A stretch of DNA of 10,006 bases from Actinomycetota bacterium (lineage in GTDB: Bacteria > Actinomycetota > Geothermincolia > Fen-727 > JAQURN01), in contig JAQURN010000039.1 of the NCBI GenBank assembly GCA_028715585.1, forward strand, positions 1 to 10,006, given 5' to 3'. Shown here one piece after another: positions 5,992 through 10,006 of this stretch (position 1 is the first letter of the stretch; the number at the start of each line of letters is the position of its first letter). The notes beneath the pieces were generated by a model. That model made no database searches and was not told the origin of the DNA. It saw only the letters and a program-made list of their open reading frames with translations. A program made the translations under genes and the position numbers.

Positions 5992-7341
5992 TCAATCACC
6001 GCTTCCTTTGCTTCTCCCCGTGGAGTTTACCCATGGGAAACTGACTTTCCTGGTAATCTCGGTGCGCTTTTCCCTTATCTCCGGTTTCTGGTAAGGAGTC
6101 AGCGTAAGAATCATCCTCGCTTCCTCGGGATACTGGGCTATAAAGCGAAGCTCATCCTCGGTGAGGGGTTTCTGTGTGGTAACATTGGCAAGCCTCACGA
6201 GGTCGAGGATTTCTCTTGCCTCCTCATCCGACTCAAATTCTATCTCGAGCTTGTCATACACATTTCTAAACCCCTTTATCCCTCCATAAGAGCCGGTGGT
6301 AATCATCCTTCCCGTCTCGATAATTTCAGGCTCTCCTCTGCCAAGCTCCTCAAAGTCGTAGAGCTCGTAATTGCGCCTGTCCTTGAGAGCTCCATCGGCA
6401 TGGATGCCTGAGGCGTGGGCGAAAGCATTCTTACCAACGCCTGGCTGGTTCACCGGGATTGGAAGCCCAAAGGCATATGCCGCGTATTTCGCAAGCCGCC
6501 AGGAGTATTTGAGGTCAATATGCGGATCTATTTTGTAGCGTTCCTTCATCCCGCTGGACTTCTTTATAGCGAGAATGCACGAAAGAAGATCGGCGTTTCC
6601 AGCCCTTTCTCCAACCCCATTTACCGTGGTATTGATATACGCGTCCACCCCGCCATCAATAGCACCTTTAGCACCTGCCACTGAGCACGCGACTGCCATG
6701 CCAAGGTCGTTGTGGCAATGAAGCTCGGTGTCAATTCCCACTTCCTCCGCCAGCGTCTTTATTCTGTCGTATATGGTGAATGGATCGTCATAACCAAGGG
6801 TGTCACAATACCTCAGGCGGCAAGCCCCGCCCTTTTTCGCGACTTCCGCGAAGATCAAGAGGTCCTCCATGGGAGTACGAGACGCATCTTCCGCGTTTAC
6901 CCCCACAGTTTTGAAGCCAAGTTCCAGCGCTCTGGAAAGAGAACCTTCCATGGTATCAACTACATCCTTGAAAGACCTCTTCCCTTTCCATTTTCCCTCT
7001 ATCATCTGGGGGGATGTGGATATCGAAATGTTTATGTGCTCGAGCTCCGGCACCATCTCCAAGCCCAACTCGATATCCGCCTTGATGGCACGAAGCCAGC
7101 CAGAAATTCTCAGCCTTTTTATCGCTCCCTTCTGGGCAAGTCTTAAATTTCCACGGAGGTATTCCGTTTCGTGGTTGGTGGTAGGAAATCCAGCCTCACT
7201 CTGGAAAATGCCCATCTGGTCAAGATAGAGGTTGATGATGGTCTTCTCAAGCTTCGCAAGCCCGAGATTAGCGGTCTGCACACCATCACGATTCGTAACA
7301 TCAATTATGTATATCGTCCTCTCGCTTCCAGTCTCTGCCAT
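5992..7341 (-). CDS. LeuA/homocitrate synthase family enzyme, possible Re-citrate synthase
   Basis: Acyl-CoA-dependent Claisen-condensing enzyme of the DRE-TIM (HMGL-like) superfamily, 449 residues. The metal and catalytic motif near the N-terminus is NRDGVQT (R18, D19), with E49 in SEAGFP. The other metal ligands are H208 and H210 in HCHND, the signature NGVGERAGN lies at 241-249, and GIHADG (312-317) belongs to the lid subdomain. Length and sequence leave no room for the full C-terminal leucine-sensing domain of standard LeuA. The family adds acetyl-CoA to a 2-oxo acid: isopropylmalate, homocitrate, citramalate or, in some strict anaerobes, citrate (Re-type). From memory, the NRDGVQT opening and the IFQSEAGFP and NAEDASRT blocks look more like the Re-citrate/homocitrate group than LeuA or NifV, which begin TLRDGEQ. 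ATG start with a strong AAGGAGGA site (7351-7358). It lies 78 bases after the aminotransferase gene. Confidence 0.9.
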   Translation of the reverse strand: MAETGSERTIYIIDVTNRDGVQTANLGLAKLEKTIINLYLDQMGIFQSEAGFPTTNHETEYLRGNLRLAQKGAIKRLRISGWLRAIKADIELGLEMVPELEHINISISTSPQMIEGKWKGKRSFKDVVDTMEGSLSRALELGFKTVGVNAEDASRTPMEDLLIFAEVAKKGGACRLRYCDTLGYDDPFTIYDRIKTLAEEVGIDTELHCHNDLGMAVACSVAGAKGAIDGGVDAYINTTVNGVGERAGNADLLSCILAIKKSSGMKERYKIDPHIDLKYSWRLAKYAAYAFGLPIPVNQPGVGKNAFAHASGIHADGALKDRRNYELYDFEELGRGEPEIIETGRMITTGSYGGIKGFRNVYDKLEIEFESDEEAREILDLVRLANVTTQKPLTEDELRFIAQYPEEARMILTLTPYQKPEIREKRTEITRKVSFPWVNSTGRSKGSGD

Positions 7342-7350
7342 CTTTCAACT

Positions 7351-7358
7351 TCCTCCTT
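7351..7358 (-). promoter_or_regulatory. Strong Shine-Dalgarno site of the LeuA-family gene
   Basis: AAGGAGGA on the minus strand is the best match to the 16S tail in the window, 9 bases before the ATG at 7341. It supports efficient translation of the synthase and confirms its start. Confidence 0.7.
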
Positions 7359-7419
7359 TTTTCCAGCCCCGTCATCACTGCAATGCTTTTTGGGATTTGA
7401 GCCTCGAGGCAAGTAAGCC

Positions 7420-8751
7420 CTAGGCTGGAGGGGTCATAGAACACTTTTCTTGGTGCTCAACAGCGCAGCGATAAAGTATATCAATAAAGCTTGGTATTTC
7501 TTCAACCTCGAGGCAGGAAAACGCAATCCGTACATCGTTTCCATCGGTAATTACGCCAACGCCATAATCGGCTATTAGGCTCTTTCTGAATTCTTCCCCA
7601 TCTATCCCCTTGAGCCTGAGACACATGAAATAGCCGGAATTGAAAGGATAAACATCCCAAACCTTCTTGTAATCCGGATTTGAAAGGGCTTCGCGAGTTT
7701 TCAGCGCCCTTTCGGCAAGCTCCCTTTGTCTCTCGCGCTCCTGAGACAAAATCTTGGGGTTTTCCATTGCCCTGAGGAGAACTGATTGTGAAAGTTGAGA
7801 GCAGTTGGATATGCTCCCCCTTATCGCGCCGGCAACTTTTTTCTCCAGCGCGGAATAGGCTTTTTCCTCCTCTCCCTTGCAACTCAAACCAAAGGTTATA
7901 AAGCCAACTCGAAATCCCCAAGCATATTTTTCCTTCGTAGCCCCATCGAGCTTGATCGATATGAGATTTTCCTCCGCTCCCGCGACCAGCCCAAAGAGAG
8001 ATTCGCCGAAAACTCCCTCGTCATATGTAAGCCCAAAATATGCGTCATCAAACATAACTATCAAGGCGCCTCCCAGTCTCGAGGCTTCGATAAGAGCTTC
8101 TGACACCTTTTTGGCTTCCGATTTGAGAAGAGAATAACCAGTAGGGTTGTTGGGGAAGTTGAGCACCAGCACGGCTTTCCCCTTCTCATCGAGCGCTTTT
8201 CCAACTTCAGAAGCCATGGCGGGAATGTTGAAGCCTCCTCCTTCGTCGAAAAAGGGAAAAGTCAAAATATTTGCCCCTCGTCTCACGCCAAATACAAGAT
8301 TATAGTTCTCCCAGTATTTGTCCGGGATGATGAGAGCATCACCTTCATCCAGGAAAAGGTCTCCAACGATGCTCAAACCATGAGTTATCCCACTTGTAAC
8401 GATGGGAAGACTCAGCTTTTTTCCGGCAAGAGAGGGGTTCTTCTTAAGCATATCCGAAAGCCACCTGTGCCTGAGCTGGACGTTTCCCGTGGCTGGGGCG
8501 TAGTCAAGCGCTTCATCGGGGGGAAGTTTTCCCAGCAAATCCATCACTGCGGGAAGGTACATCGCCTCGCCTTTTGAACGAGCTATTCCTATGGTGGCGT
8601 TGTACCTGTGAGCTCCCTGGCGGACTTCCGCGGTCTGCGCAAGAATGCCCCTCGGAAAATATAGATCCTTTCCAAGAGAAGAGAGGGCGGAGTAAAGCGC
8701 TGGGTTTTCACCCTCCAATACCTCGTTTAGCTCTTTCGCCAGCGGGTTCAA
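7420..8751 (-). CDS. PLP-dependent aminotransferase, class I/II
   Basis: Fold-type I aminotransferase of about 443 residues. Numbering is from an upstream TTG at 8778. Visible landmarks are TSGITHGLSIVGDLFLDEGD (128-147), the NFPNNPTGY cofactor-loop motif (207-215), the D244-D245-A-Y segment contacting the pyridine ring, and the PLP Schiff-base lysine K282 in DGATKEKYAWGFRVG, six residues before the conserved Gly. R290 follows, and R417 (VRIAF) is the likely substrate-carboxylate Arg. It would move an amino group between an amino acid and a 2-oxo acid; the specific pair is unclear. I favour TTG 8751, which is preceded by AAGGGAAGAG and gives a protein starting MNPLAKELNE. TTG 8778 has only T-rich sequence upstream and no ATG occurs until M73. 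First gene of the minus-strand run, followed by the LeuA-family synthase. Confidence 0.9.
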   Translation of the reverse strand: MNPLAKELNEVLEGENPALYSALSSLGKDLYFPRGILAQTAEVRQGAHRYNATIGIARSKGEAMYLPAVMDLLGKLPPDEALDYAPATGNVQLRHRWLSDMLKKNPSLAGKKLSLPIVTSGITHGLSIVGDLFLDEGDALIIPDKYWENYNLVFGVRRGANILTFPFFDEGGGFNIPAMASEVGKALDEKGKAVLVLNFPNNPTGYSLLKSEAKKVSEALIEASRLGGALIVMFDDAYFGLTYDEGVFGESLFGLVAGAEENLISIKLDGATKEKYAWGFRVGFITFGLSCKGEEEKAYSALEKKVAGAIRGSISNCSQLSQSVLLRAMENPKILSQERERQRELAERALKTREALSNPDYKKVWDVYPFNSGYFMCLRLKGIDGEEFRKSLIADYGVGVITDGNDVRIAFSCLEVEEIPSFIDILYRCAVEHQEKCSMTPPA

Positions 8752-8778
8752 ATCTCTTCCCTTCTTTCTTTCCAACAA

Positions 8779-8955
8779 AAAAACAAAAGCCTGAAAGCAA
8801 ATTCTAAAGGAACCGCCAAGTATTTTTCCACCTTCCCCACCATTGAGGCGGATAAAGAGGAAAGCAAAAAGCTATGAGGAGTTTGAGGCAAAAGAGTATC
8901 ATTACTTAAAAGGGGAAATGTGAAAATTTACTCTATAGCAAATTTGGGGGTAAAA
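8779..8955. other. Divergent spacer between aminotransferase and glycyl radical enzyme genes
   Basis: This roughly 177-base spacer must hold the promoters of both flanking genes. I find no consensus -35/-10 pair. TAGAAT on the minus strand (near 8812) and TATCAT on the plus strand (8897-8902) are only possible -10 boxes. A short CCGCC/GGCGG pairing across 8813-8851 has too large a loop to call. An 11-codon ATG reading frame from 8874 is too short to support as a gene. Confidence 0.35.
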
Positions 8956-10006
8956 ATGGATATCACGCCAGGGGAAACCGAAGAAATCGTGAAACAAGAT
9001 AGCCCGAGAATCAAGAGGCTCAAAGAAAGGCTTCTTACCGCTCCTTACGAAATATGCCTGGAGAGAGCAAAACATTTCACTAAAGTTTATAAGGAAACCG
9101 AGGGAATGAACTCCGCGCTTCGCAACGCGCTTGCCCTAAAAGCCACGCTCGAAAATCAGCCGGTCCACATATATGAAGATGAATGGATAGTAGGAAATAA
9201 AACCGATAAATTTCTCTCACCAGTGATAGCCCCAGAGAGGGGGGACTCGCTCAGAGAGCTCGAGCTTGACCTGGATATCCTCTCCCAAAAGCAAAAGCCA
9301 TTCCACATGAGCCCTCAGGACAAAAAAATGTTCCTGGAAGAAATTATTCCTTATTGGGAGGGAAAGTCAGTCCGCGACCGCAAAGCGGAATACTGGCTGA
9401 AATCCGGGATAATCGAACCCGTAAGAGGTAACCCGATTCGCACCGTAAGGCAAATCGCCGACATCGTAAAGTTCGCGAAACACACGGACCCCGCGAGTCT
9501 CAAACTCATCGCCGGGATAAGGGAAGGTCAAAAAAGCGACCCAAAGAGAGCCCTTCTCGCCTGGAAAATAAGGGACGAGGTCTCCAAGAACAATCCAAAC
9601 ATGGCGGTCTATTGCTATGACGTCCAGGGTCACCTCCACCTTGGAGTAGACAAAGTCGTGAACGAGGGATTCGAGGGGATAGCGGAGAGAGCCAAAAAGC
9701 GACTCGCCCAGCTCGACCGAGGAGACTCCGACTTTCAGGAAAAAGAAGCCTTTCTGAAATCAGTAATAATAAGCATGGAAGCGGCGTGCACTTACGCCGA
9801 GCGGACCAGAAAACTCGCCGAAGAAATGGCGGAGAAGGCAAAAGACCCCCAGGAAGTCGAGCGACTGAGAGGTATAGCCAAGAGCTTGAGCCATGCCCCT
9901 GCCCGCGGAGCGAGAAATTTCAGAGAGGCGGTGCAGTCCACTTGGTTCGCCCTCTTGATTGGAGAAATTCAATATGGAATGCACGATGTGCTTGGAATAG
10001 GAAGGG
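8956..10006 (+). CDS. Glycyl radical enzyme (PFL-like family), N-terminal part
   Basis: The open reading frame enters at 8956 and leaves the right edge; 350 codons are seen of an expected 750-850. The protein carries the N-terminal landmarks of glycyl radical lyases and dehydratases: RIKRLKERLL (18-27), a YEDEWIVGN block (73-81), PYWEGK (132-137), GHLHLGVDKVVNEGFEGI (225-242), a charged helical stretch (about 273-310) and the PARGARNFREAVQSTWF segment (315-331), which precedes the active-site barrel. The catalytic Cys and the C-terminal glycyl radical site lie outside the window, so the reaction cannot be assigned. Candidates include pyruvate formate-lyase-like, glycerol/propanediol dehydratase, choline lyase, isethionate lyase and hydroxyproline dehydratase types. 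ATG has GGGGG (8946-8950) 5 bases upstream. An in-frame GTG at 8920 with AAAAGGGG 4 bases upstream would add 12 residues. An activating radical-SAM enzyme is expected nearby. Confidence 0.88.
   Translation, partial: MDITPGETEEIVKQDSPRIKRLKERLLTAPYEICLERAKHFTKVYKETEGMNSALRNALALKATLENQPVHIYEDEWIVGNKTDKFLSPVIAPERGDSLRELELDLDILSQKQKPFHMSPQDKKMFLEEIIPYWEGKSVRDRKAEYWLKSGIIEPVRGNPIRTVRQIADIVKFAKHTDPASLKLIAGIREGQKSDPKRALLAWKIRDEVSKNNPNMAVYCYDVQGHLHLGVDKVVNEGFEGIAERAKKRLAQLDRGDSDFQEKEAFLKSVIISMEAACTYAERTRKLAEEMAEKAKDPQEVERLRGIAKSLSHAPARGARNFREAVQSTWFALLIGEIQYGMHDVLGIGR

Noticed and set aside
7401..7410. GCCTCGAGGC palindrome between the aminotransferase and synthase genes
   Set aside because: CTCGAGG-type words recur inside coding sequence here (for example near 7507 and 3316), there is no loop or T run, and it is most likely compositional.
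8874..8909. Short ATG frame of 11 codons in the divergent spacer as a leader peptide
   Set aside because: No ribosome site, no run of regulatory codons and no attenuator hairpin follow it.

Overview
This 10 kb window is dense bacterial DNA. It carries nine protein genes, no gene-free stretch longer than about 180 bases, and no tRNA, rRNA, mobile element or CRISPR that I can see. The genes are metabolic enzymes plus one two-component pair. A glycyl radical enzyme, which is oxygen-sensitive as a family, and a LeuA-family synthase that reads like the anaerobe-type Re-citrate synthase group point to a strict or facultative anaerobe. Purine-rich Shine-Dalgarno sites of the GGGGG/GGAGG type and unusually frequent TTG starts fit Firmicutes-like or deep-branching Gram-positive-like anaerobes. 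That lineage guess is inference only.

Layout: at the left edge, two minus-strand genes run off the window. They are a zinc-dependent medium-chain alcohol dehydrogenase (185-1411) followed 43 bases later by the first 47 codons of a thiamine-diphosphate enzyme (141-1). A 160-base divergent spacer with an extended -10 promoter separates them from a plus-strand DMT/EamA-type membrane transporter (1580-2521). That gene converges, with a 9-base gap, on a five-gene minus-strand run from 8751 down to 2531. In transcription order the run holds a PLP aminotransferase, a LeuA/homocitrate/Re-citrate synthase family enzyme, an amidase-signature hydrolase, a histidine kinase with an N-terminal pseudo-receiver and a Cys-containing PAS domain, and a stand-alone receiver-domain response regulator. 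Divergent from the aminotransferase, a glycyl radical enzyme starts at 8956 and leaves the window at the right edge.

How they may work together: the five minus-strand genes are spaced 0 to about 105 bases apart and could form one operon linking 2-oxo-acid/amino-acid chemistry (synthase plus aminotransferase), amide hydrolysis and a soluble phospho-signalling pair. The kinase and regulator are clearly coupled, since the regulator's TTG start abuts the kinase stop. The dehydrogenase and ThDP enzyme look like a second unit. No complete known pathway can be read from this window alone.
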